A stretch of DNA of 11,340 nt from Xanthobacteraceae bacterium. GTDB taxonomy: Bacteria; Pseudomonadota; Alphaproteobacteria; Rhizobiales; Xanthobacteraceae. The position numbers and the translations under genes were made by a program. The DNA is taken from NCBI GenBank assembly GCA_030044035.1, contig JASHWN010000166.1, forward strand, positions 1 to 11,340. The letters are read 5' to 3'. The notes beneath the pieces are model-generated. The model was not told where the DNA came from and did no database searches. It worked only from the letters and a program-made list of their open reading frames with translations. Positions 5,004-11,340 of this stretch are shown here, in pieces. Positions within the stretch are counted from its first letter, which is position 1. Each line of letters begins with the position of its first letter.

Positions 5004-7124
5004 ATGAAACGATTGAGCATCGCCGTTGGCTTGTTCGGGATCGCTGCCTTGGTGCAGCCGATCCTGGAGCACGATTTTGCCGCAGCGGATCTGGGTGTGG
5101 TCGCACTGTTGTGTGCCTTCACGACCTATCGCTCCGCCGCCATCTCCAGCTTTCTCAAAATTTTCGTCGGCATCTTTTCGACCGAGACGATCATCTTCGG
5201 CCTGGCCGTCGTTGTTGACCGAACCGAGCTTTGGCCTTCCTACTTCGGGCAGGAACGACTGCCAAATTCGCTGCCGCTTACCGTCGCGATCTTCTCGATC
5301 CTGGTCTATGCGGTGGCGCAGCTGCAGACGGTCGGTGAGGTCATGCGCGTCGCCGACCGCTACTTCGACGCCGCGGATAGTGGAACCGCGCGGATCTGGC
5401 CGTTGCGGCCGTTCACCACGTTGGAGCGCCGCATTGCCGTAGCCATGGTGGTGTTTCTGGTCGTTCTTAATCAGGCCGAGGTCGGCATCACCGTGCGGCT
5501 GAATTTCTTCAACCGCGACTTGTTCGACGCCCTCCAGCACCGCGACGCCCACGTGTTCTGGCAGCAGCTCCTGTTCGTGTTCACGCCATGGGTCTTCGTC
5601 TTAGTGGCCATGGTCGTGGTCGAATATTTTACCCAGTTCATGCTGGTGATCCGCTGGCGGCGCTGGCTGACCGACCACTTCGTGTCGCGCTGGCTCACGA
5701 GCCACAATCACTACCGCATCAGTCTCGTCGCCGGCCAAACCGACAACCCCGACCAGCGTATTTCCGAGGACATTTTCCGCTTCATCAACGGCGGCAGCGA
5801 CGGCTCGATCCAGGCGTTTGGGCTTTACGATTTCTCCATCCTGTTGATCTCGACCATCACGACTTTGGTGTCGTTTTCCATCGTGCTGTGGACGCTGTCG
5901 CAATCGTTCACCTTCCCCGGCACCAACATCGTGTTGCCCGGGTTTTTGTTCTGGATCGCCTTGATATACGCGGCAGCGGGGACGCTGATCACGCACTTGA
6001 TCGGCCGGCCGCTGATCCGGCTGTATTTCCGGCGCCAGCACATGGAGGCCGACTTCCGCTTCTCGCTGGCGCGGTTGCGTGAATATACCGAGCAGGTGGC
6101 GCTGCTCGGCGGTGAGAGCGCGGAGCAAAATATGTTGGGCTCGCGCTTCGGCGCGCTGGTCGCCAATTTTCTCGACGTCATCTATCGCAGCATGCGGGTA
6201 CGCGCGTTCACCCAGACTTTCAACCAACTGTCGCCGATCATTCCTTTAATCTTCACGGCGCCGTTCTATTTTTTCGGCAAGATCGAGCTTGGCGTCATGA
6301 CGCAGACCGCAGAGGCGTTCGGCCGCGTGGCCGATTCGCTGACCTTCTTCGTCAATTATTATACCTACCTCGCCGGCTTCAAATCGGTGGTCGACCGTCT
6401 CAACTCGTTCGACGTGGCGATCGACCAGGCGCAGGCGCTGGCCGACGCCGGCCCGGCGCGCATTCCCGCCGGCGGGGGCGACATCGTGCTCGATGATGTG
6501 GCGCTGGCGTTGCCGGACGGCCGGCGCATTGTCGATGTCCAGCATCTCGATTTCGCCGCCGGTCAAAGCGTCGCCGTGTCCGGTCCGTCCGGATCGGGCA
6601 AGTCGACGTTGTTCCGCGCCATATCGGGGCTGTGGCCCTACGGCGCCGGCCGCATCAAGGAACCGGACGGCGCCCGTATCATGGTGATCCCGACCAAGCC
6701 GTACATTCCGATCGGCACGCTGCGTGCCGCGGTCACTTATCCGGCGGTGCCCGGCACCGACCGCGACGACGAGATCCGCGCCGCGCTTGTCGATGCGAAT
6801 CTCGGCGCGCTCGCCGACGAGCTCGACCGCGAGGAGGTCTGGTCGCAGCGCCTGTCGAGCGGCGAGCAGCAGCGGCTGGCGCTGGCCCGCGCGCTGTTGC
6901 GGCGACCGGACTGGCTCTTGCTCGACGAAGCAACCTGTGCGGTCGAAGAAAAACTCGAAGCCGACCTTTACGCCAAGCTGATCAAGCGGCTGCCGAAGAC
7001 CACGATCGTGTCGATCGGCCACCGCTCGACATTGGTCCCGCTGCATCACCGGCATCTGGAAATGTCGCCGCAGGGCGATCACTTCACGCTGCGTGAGGCC
7101 GCGAAGGCGGACGCGGCGGAGTGA
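5004..7124 (+). CDS. Fused ABC transporter permease/ATPase, BclA/YddA/SbmA-like family
   Basis: This 706-residue protein has extra hydrophobic segments at about 5-20, 28-45, 50-71 and 90-108, then a six-helix permease (about 140-460) of the SbmA/BacA-like ABC_membrane_2 type, then one ATPase domain (about 490-690). Membrane landmarks include VRLNFFNRDLFDALQHRD and the cytoplasmic WRRWLTDHFVSRWL with NPDQRISEDI (248-257), both hallmarks of the family. ATPase motifs are Walker A GPSGSGKST (527-535), signature LSSGEQQR (617-624), Walker B LLLDE (638-642) and switch H673. The Q-loop reads IPTKPYIPIGTLR, with Thr564 where relatives have Gln (PQ-PY), and the D-loop is CAVE instead of SALD. Characterised relatives import peptides (BclA, BacA) or vitamin B12 (Rv1819c). 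It acts as a homodimer in the inner membrane. Location after the carrier-protein operon allows, but does not prove, a link to its product. Confidence 0.92.
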   Translation: MKRLSIAVGLFGIAALVQPILEHDFAAADLGVVALLCAFTTYRSAAISSFLKIFVGIFSTETIIFGLAVVVDRTELWPSYFGQERLPNSLPLTVAIFSILVYAVAQLQTVGEVMRVADRYFDAADSGTARIWPLRPFTTLERRIAVAMVVFLVVLNQAEVGITVRLNFFNRDLFDALQHRDAHVFWQQLLFVFTPWVFVLVAMVVVEYFTQFMLVIRWRRWLTDHFVSRWLTSHNHYRISLVAGQTDNPDQRISEDIFRFINGGSDGSIQAFGLYDFSILLISTITTLVSFSIVLWTLSQSFTFPGTNIVLPGFLFWIALIYAAAGTLITHLIGRPLIRLYFRRQHMEADFRFSLARLREYTEQVALLGGESAEQNMLGSRFGALVANFLDVIYRSMRVRAFTQTFNQLSPIIPLIFTAPFYFFGKIELGVMTQTAEAFGRVADSLTFFVNYYTYLAGFKSVVDRLNSFDVAIDQAQALADAGPARIPAGGGDIVLDDVALALPDGRRIVDVQHLDFAAGQSVAVSGPSGSGKSTLFRAISGLWPYGAGRIKEPDGARIMVIPTKPYIPIGTLRAAVTYPAVPGTDRDDEIRAALVDANLGALADELDREEVWSQRLSSGEQQRLALARALLRRPDWLLLDEATCAVEEKLEADLYAKLIKRLPKTTIVSIGHRSTLVPLHHRHLEMSPQGDHFTLREAAKADAAE

Positions 7125-7274
7125 AATGGCTACAATTCGTGAATGTCTGCAACTCGGATGCCGGCCTAAGTCGAAAACATGGCGAACGCCGCGGCGTTTT
7201 GCTGAGCGACACGGCGCGCACCTTCCGCCACGGCGCCGACCAGTTGATGTCGGCGGATGGCGCAGGCACGTCTG

Positions 7275-7874
7275 CTACGGTGGGCAATTGCCGCCGGAGA
7301 GGACCCCGGCGGCGCAGGTCGTCACAGCAAGGCTAGAGACGGTGCTGACGTTGCCGTAATTGGTGGCCTTGCCCGTGTAGGTCGTGGTTCCGAGCATCGG
7401 CACATTGCTGCCGCATGCCGTCACCGCGGCGGCTGTGGGGCCGCTCACCCAGTTGAAGTAGTACGGCAGGAAGGCCTGCGTATAGACTTGGTTGCCGGCC
7501 ATGATCGGAAAAGTGGCCGTGGTCGCGGCGATCGAATAGGTGAACGGGTGTGTTTCCGTATAGCGTCCACGATTGCCGTTGCAGATCGCCTTGCCCGTTG
7601 CGCTCAATGAAATAGTTTTTATTCCCCCCGTCTCCTGCGACTGGAAGGTAACGTCGTAATTGTCACCCGGGTTGATGAAGGTGGTTGCTAACGACCCCGC
7701 CGGCACTAGGTTTGGGTTGGAGCCGGCGGCGGTGGTCTGATCATAGAGCACCCAGTAGACCGACGGCGGCGTTGGATTGTTGGTCTGCACCGGACCGGTC
7801 GAGCAGGCTGCGAGAAGGCCGCAACCCGCAAGCGCGATTGCCAGTAGCGTGATTGCCGTGCGTTGGATTGACAC
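7275..7874 (-). CDS. Small secreted lipoprotein of unknown function
   Basis: The product is 199 residues starting with GTG at 7874, preceded by the strong purine run AAAGGGGGGAG (7886-7876, minus strand), which supports this start; there is no ATG in frame until residue 126. The N-terminus is a lipoprotein signal: a short basic region, a hydrophobic stretch, and two overlapping lipoboxes, LAGC (15-18) and LAAC (21-24), so the acylated cysteine is C18 or C24. The mature part is rich in Thr, Ala, Gly and Asn and has four further cysteines (C98, C154, C187, C197) that could form two disulphides in the periplasm. A predicted beta-rich fold (VYWVLYDQ, YDVTFQS, KTISLSATG) is an impression only. I do not recognise the family. 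It converges with the ABC transporter gene (150 bp apart) and has its own candidate promoter. Confidence 0.75.
   Translation of the reverse strand: MSIQRTAITLLAIALAGCGLLAACSTGPVQTNNPTPPSVYWVLYDQTTAAGSNPNLVPAGSLATTFINPGDNYDVTFQSQETGGIKTISLSATGKAICNGNRGRYTETHPFTYSIAATTATFPIMAGNQVYTQAFLPYYFNWVSGPTAAAVTACGSNVPMLGTTTYTGKATNYGNVSTVSSLAVTTCAAGVLSGGNCPP
7290..7313 (-). repeat. Perfect 8-bp inverted repeat at the 3' end of the lipoprotein gene
   Basis: GCCGCCGG (7290-7297) and CCGGCGGC (7306-7313) flank an 8-base spacer. On the minus strand the hairpin sits just before the TAG stop (7275-7277). There is no following U-run, so it may be coding-sequence structure or part of a weak terminator. Confidence 0.4.
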
Positions 7875-7997
7875 ACTCCCCCCTTTCGGCGGCCGATGCC
7901 GCTACCGTGATCTCAAAGTGCTGAAAATCGTTTTGCCCCCGGTATCGCGGACCGCATGGCGCCCGTTTTATCCGACTGCCGGTTCGCGATTGTGCGC

Positions 7998-8026
7998 AAC
8001 CTAGCACATGTTAAGATTGATCGCAA
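7998..8026 (-). promoter_or_regulatory. Candidate promoter of the lipoprotein gene
   Basis: On the minus strand TTGCGA (8026-8021) is followed after exactly 17 bp by TAGGTT (8003-7998), the latter preceded by TGC (extended -10). An inverted repeat TGTGC-N8-GCACA (7991-8008) overlaps the -10 and could be an operator. The predicted transcript would have a leader of roughly 115 bases, which is long, so a nearer promoter is not excluded. The rest of the 259 bp gap (7875-8133) shows no gene I can support. Confidence 0.38.
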
Positions 8027-8133
8027 TTCTTGTTCAACCTCAATTCCAGCGCGGCTTACCGTTGGCAATAGCGGCGCTCCCGCAAATGCCGATCGCATTC
8101 ACTTAAAATGAACAACCAGTGGTAGCCAGTGAC

Positions 8134-9954
8134 CTAAAGGCGTATTGCGCCGGCCCGGATGCGCTCATAGAGCGCTCGGTCGAGCGGGACAAAAGCCTGC
8201 CGCGCCGGATCGTCGAAATAGATGGCATCGTCCGTTGCGGAGGGATCGTAGCCCTGGCGCGCCAGGTCGGCGGTCTTGTGCTTGAACGTGGCAGTGGTCT
8301 CGATGCGGTCCTTGATGCGCAGGAACAGCGGGCGTGCATAAGTCGGCAAGTGCTGCGCGAGGTGTTTGCGCAGCGCGGCTAAATCCAGCGCGCCGTCCGG
8401 CACCACCGTCGCCATGCCGGCTGCGCCTTCGCAGCCCGGAACCGCGACGCCGTAAACTGTGGTTTCCAGGATGCCGGGAAATGCGCTGATCGCGGCGGCG
8501 ACCTCCGAGGTCGCCACGTTCTCGCTCTTCCAGCGAAAGGTGTCGCCGATCCGGTCGACGAAATAGAAGAACCCGTTCTCGTCCTTGCGCATCAGATCGC
8601 CGGTGCGATACCAGGCGTCGCCCGGCGCGAACACGTTGCGCAGGATTTTGCGCGCGGTGTCCTCGCCGCTGGTATAGCCCTCGAAAGCGGCACCGGATTG
8701 CGCTGCGCCGTCACTGATGCGTCCGATCGCCTCGCCGCTCTCGTCGGCCGCGCAGCGGATGCAAAACCCGTCGGCGCCGCGCGCCGGTTCGCCGGTCGCG
8801 TGATCGAATTGCACCAGCGCCAGCGGAAAGCGATGCGCCAAGAATGACGGCACGCGGCCGATGGCGCCGATCTCGCCTTCGATATTGTAGAGCGAGACGT
8901 TGCCTTCGGTCGCGGCGTAAAACTCCAGAATGCGCGGGATGGCAAAGCGCTCGGCAAAGCGCGGCCACACGTCGGCGCGCAAACCGTTGCCGCAGGCGAG
9001 ACGCAGCCGATGCTCGCGCTCGCGCCGATGCTCGGGTGCGCTCGTCAAATAGCGGCAAAGCTCGCCGATATATTGAAACAACGTGCAGTTCCAATCGTAC
9101 ACGTCATCCCAGAAATTTTTCGCCGAGAATTTCTCGCGGATCACCACCGAGCCGCCGTTAACCAACAGCGCGCCGGTTGCCACCACGCCGCCGATCGAGT
9201 GATAAAGCGGCAGGCAATCGTACATGCGGTCGTCGGGACCGGTGTTCATCAGCCCGGCGAACCAAAAGCTCCATTGCAGCAGGCGGCGGTGGCTGACATT
9301 GGCGGCTTTCGGCAATCCGGTCGTGCCGGACGTGTAAATCGCCAGCGCGCGGTCGGCTATGTTGGTGCCGCGGCGTTCCGTTGGCGCGAGCGGCGATGCG
9401 GCAAACCGTTCGATCTCACGATCGATGCGGGCAAACGCATCCTCATCGCCACCATGGACCCAGATTCGCGGCCGGCTCGTGATGTGCTGCGCGGCGGAGC
9501 GGTGTGCGTCGACCAACTCGGCAGCGACGATAACATGCCTGGGCGCGACGATGTCGATGCAATGCGCCAGCGCCGCCCCGTGCAGATTGGTGTTGAGCAG
9601 CGCGACGCCGCCGCCGACGCTGGTGATGCCGAGCCAGATCGCCATGTATTCGGGTCGGTTCGGCATCAAGAGGCCGACCGTCTCGCCTCTGCCGAGGCAA
9701 TGCGCCAGCGCCCAGCGCGCGTAGCGGTTGGCGCGCTCGGTGAGGCCGCGATAGGTCAGATATTCGCCGGCCGAAAGCAGTGCCGGCGCCTCGCCGCGGC
9801 TCTGCGCGATCTCCTCGATGACACACGGCAACAGCCGCCGCGGCTCGCGCGCGATCGGCGCGGTCGCCTCGAGCGCGCGCACCCAGTCGCGCAGCGCGGT
9901 GTCGGAGCCGCGCGCCGGCCGCTGCTTCGGTTCCGGAAAGTCGACGAGGGCCAT
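8134..9954 (-). CDS. Long-chain acyl-CoA synthetase, FATP/VLCS-like
   Basis: The product is 606 residues from ATG 9954 (TTG 9960 would add two residues). It converts fatty acid, ATP and CoA to acyl-CoA via an acyl-adenylate. ANL motifs occur in order: YTSGTTGLPK (207-216), the A5 motif FYAATEGN (345-352), YRTGD (449-453), and the FATP/VLCS-type hinge DRIGDTFRWKSENVAT (467-482), where DTFRWK-ENV is typical of fatty-acid-transport-protein-like synthetases rather than FadD. The C-terminal catalytic lysine is in TTATFKHK (K558). Length and motifs are complete. The upstream side faces the divergent sulfhydrylase gene; downstream, 259 bp separate it from the lipoprotein, so it is probably monocistronic. 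It is likely a housekeeping or catabolic enzyme that is peripherally membrane associated and vectorially activates exogenous fatty acids. It is unrelated in motif detail to the shorter ANL ligase at 2635-4035. Confidence 0.92.
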   Translation of the reverse strand: MALVDFPEPKQRPARGSDTALRDWVRALEATAPIAREPRRLLPCVIEEIAQSRGEAPALLSAGEYLTYRGLTERANRYARWALAHCLGRGETVGLLMPNRPEYMAIWLGITSVGGGVALLNTNLHGAALAHCIDIVAPRHVIVAAELVDAHRSAAQHITSRPRIWVHGGDEDAFARIDREIERFAASPLAPTERRGTNIADRALAIYTSGTTGLPKAANVSHRRLLQWSFWFAGLMNTGPDDRMYDCLPLYHSIGGVVATGALLVNGGSVVIREKFSAKNFWDDVYDWNCTLFQYIGELCRYLTSAPEHRREREHRLRLACGNGLRADVWPRFAERFAIPRILEFYAATEGNVSLYNIEGEIGAIGRVPSFLAHRFPLALVQFDHATGEPARGADGFCIRCAADESGEAIGRISDGAAQSGAAFEGYTSGEDTARKILRNVFAPGDAWYRTGDLMRKDENGFFYFVDRIGDTFRWKSENVATSEVAAAISAFPGILETTVYGVAVPGCEGAAGMATVVPDGALDLAALRKHLAQHLPTYARPLFLRIKDRIETTATFKHKTADLARQGYDPSATDDAIYFDDPARQAFVPLDRALYERIRAGAIRL

Positions 9955-10190
9955 GCGCAATGATCGCCCAATACCGTTAGTCTTCCGCTCCGCAATTATC
10001 TAAAATTCGAATGATCATGGTTGCGCTGCCAGCTTTTTCTGCAGTCGCGCCGCCGCGCCTTCCGCGCATGGCAAACGGTTAAGGTTATTCTTTTCAATTT
10101 ACCGCGCTTGTGTTGTTCGGCCCGCGGGCCACGGATAAGAAACCGAAATTGCCTACAATTGCGCTCGTTTCGACCGAGCGGCGGGAGAAC
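9955..10190. promoter_or_regulatory. Divergent intergenic region between acyl-CoA synthetase and sulfhydrylase genes
   Basis: This 236 bp is clearly more AT-rich than the genes and must hold two divergent promoters. For the minus-strand gene, GATAAT (10000-9995) is a good -10 match without a clear -35. For the plus-strand gene TACAAT (10154-10159) is a -10 candidate, also without a clear -35. Overlapping palindromes ATTCGAAT (10005-10012) and ATGATCAT (10011-10018), the 12-bp palindrome GGCCCGCGGGCC (10119-10130), and a 6-bp hairpin CGCTCG/CGAGCG (10162-10167/10175-10180) just before the sulfhydrylase ribosome-binding site are possible regulatory sites. I do not recognise a SAM riboswitch here. 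Confidence 0.45.
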
Positions 10191-11340
10191 ATGAGACGCG
10201 AAACCATCGCCATTCACGGCGGCTACGAAACCGATCCCACCACCAAGTCGGTTGCGGTGCCGATTTATCAGACCGTGGCCTACGAGTTCGACAGCGCCGA
10301 CCACGGCGCCGCCTTGTTCAATCTCGAAGCGCCCGGCTACCGCTATAGCCGCATCGCCAATCCGACCGTGCAGGTTTTGGAGCGTCGTGTTGCCGCGCTT
10401 GAAGGCGGCGTCGACGCACTGTGCGTGAGCACCGGCCAGGCCGCGCTCAATTACGCGGTGCTCAACCTGACGCAGATGGGCAGCAACATCGTCTCGGTGC
10501 CGCAGCTTTACGGCACCACATACACGCTGTTCGCCCACATCCTGCCGGGGCAGGGCATCGCCGTGCGCTTTGCCGAATCCGATCAGCCTGCCGCCATCGA
10601 GCAGCTGATCGACGGCAACACCCGCGCCATCTTCTGCGAGAGCGTCGGCAATCCGGCCGGCAATATCTGCGACATCGAGGCGCTGGCCGCGGTCGCCGCC
10701 CGCCACGGCGTGCCACTCGTCGTTGACAACACCGTGGCGACGCCGCTCCTCCTGCGGCCGATCGAATACGGCGCCGACATTGTCGTGCACTCGCTGACCA
10801 AATTTCTGGGCGGCCACGGCACCACGCTGGGCGGCGCCATTGTCGATTCCGGCCGCTTCGACTGGAACGCGCAGGCGCGGCGGTTCCCGATGTTTTGCGA
10901 GCCGGACTCGTCCTATCACGGCCTCGTCTACACCGAGCATTTTGGCGCCGGTGCCTATATTGCGCGCTGCCGCAGCGTCTATCAGCGCACCACCGGCGCG
11001 GTGATCGCGCCGCTCTCGGCGTTTCTCTTGCTGCAGGGCGTCGAGACCGTGGCGCTGCGCGTCGAGCGCCACATCGCCAATGCGCGCCGCGTCGCTGAAT
11101 TCCTGCGCGCCGATCGGCGCGTTGCCTGGGTCAATTACGCCGGCTTCGCCGACAGCCCATATCACGCGCTGGCGCAGAAATATTTCGGCGGCCGCGCCTG
11201 TTCGCTGCTGACCTTCGGTATCGCCGGCGGACTCGAGGCGGGGAAACGCTTTTACGACGCGCTCAAGCTGTTCAAGCGGCTGGTCAACATGGGTGACGCC
11301 AAATCGCTAGCCTGCCATCCGGCCTCGACTACGCATCGGC
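10191..11340 (+). CDS. metY: O-acetylhomoserine sulfhydrylase (MetY-like), 3' truncated by window
   Basis: The frame is open from ATG 10191 to the window end, 383 codons; the family is usually about 425 to 445 residues, so roughly the last tenth is missing. This PLP enzyme of the Cys/Met metabolism family makes homocysteine from O-acetylhomoserine and sulfide in the cytoplasm. Motifs are YRYSRIANPT (50-59, phosphate and substrate contacts), STGQAALNY (80-88), VVDNTVATP (177-185, with D179 contacting the PLP ring nitrogen), and the PLP lysine K204 in HSLTKFLGGHGT. The EPDSSYHGL and KYFGGRACSLLTFG segments are typical of the longer MetY type and argue against the shorter O-succinylhomoserine enzyme MetZ. 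GGGAG (10183-10187) is the ribosome-binding site. The gene is divergent from the acyl-CoA synthetase, with no evident functional link to the carrier-protein cluster. Confidence 0.93.
   Translation, partial: MRRETIAIHGGYETDPTTKSVAVPIYQTVAYEFDSADHGAALFNLEAPGYRYSRIANPTVQVLERRVAALEGGVDALCVSTGQAALNYAVLNLTQMGSNIVSVPQLYGTTYTLFAHILPGQGIAVRFAESDQPAAIEQLIDGNTRAIFCESVGNPAGNICDIEALAAVAARHGVPLVVDNTVATPLLLRPIEYGADIVVHSLTKFLGGHGTTLGGAIVDSGRFDWNAQARRFPMFCEPDSSYHGLVYTEHFGAGAYIARCRSVYQRTTGAVIAPLSAFLLLQGVETVALRVERHIANARRVAEFLRADRRVAWVNYAGFADSPYHALAQKYFGGRACSLLTFGIAGGLEAGKRFYDALKLFKRLVNMGDAKSLACHPASTTHR

Noticed and set aside
7121..7336. A 71-codon plus-strand frame starting with GTG that overlaps the ABC transporter stop (GTGA) and runs into the 3' end of the convergent lipoprotein gene.
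   Set aside because: The overlap looks like translational coupling, but the C-terminal part is an Arg-rich antisense read of the lipoprotein gene, and I recognise no domain. Not strong enough to call a gene.
8027..8133. Possible terminator after the acyl-CoA synthetase gene.
   Set aside because: Only 4-bp arms (TTCA/TGAA) were found near 8100, with no GC-rich stem or T-run arrangement.
10119..10190. SAM riboswitch upstream of the metY-like gene.
   Set aside because: The conserved cores of SAM-II and related folds could not be recognised, and the hairpins alone are not evidence.

Overview
The window looks like chromosomal DNA from a GC-rich alphaproteobacterium, most likely a Rhizobiales (Bradyrhizobium-like) organism. 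Reasons: strong GC bias at third codon positions, an amino acid:[carrier protein] ligase of the type characterised in Bradyrhizobium and Agrobacterium, and a BacA/BclA-like fused ABC transporter. The genus is an inference; there is no rRNA or other marker gene here.

Region 1 (1-4799) is the most distinctive part: an aminoacyl-carrier-protein locus. In order it holds the 3' end of an acyl-CoA dehydrogenase-like flavoprotein (+), a class II aminoacyl-tRNA-synthetase homologue that loads carrier proteins instead of tRNA (+), a GNAT-type acyltransferase (-), a stand-alone 81-residue carrier protein (+), an ANL-family adenylating ligase overlapping it by 20 bp (+), and a FabG-like short-chain reductase (+). 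Together these encode a plausible small assembly line: an amino acid is activated and tethered to a phosphopantetheine arm, a second acid may be activated by the ANL enzyme, the tethered group may be oxidised and reduced by the flavoprotein and the SDR, and the GNAT protein could move it to an acceptor. The ligase biochemistry is known from homologues; the pathway product is not known to me, and the assembled pathway is inference.

Region 2 (4800-7124) carries an inverted-repeat-rich spacer and a 706-residue fused permease-ATPase of the BclA/YddA/SbmA-like group, with an altered Q-loop and D-loop. It is co-oriented with the cluster but has its own 204 bp upstream region with a TTGACA box.

Region 3 (7125-9954) contains two minus-strand genes: a small lipoprotein of unknown function with its own candidate promoter, and a FATP/VLCS-like long-chain acyl-CoA synthetase. 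Region 4 (9955-11340) has a 236 bp divergent intergenic region and the first 383 codons of a MetY-type O-acetylhomoserine sulfhydrylase that runs off the window. I saw no tRNA, rRNA, CRISPR array, insertion sequence or phage gene.
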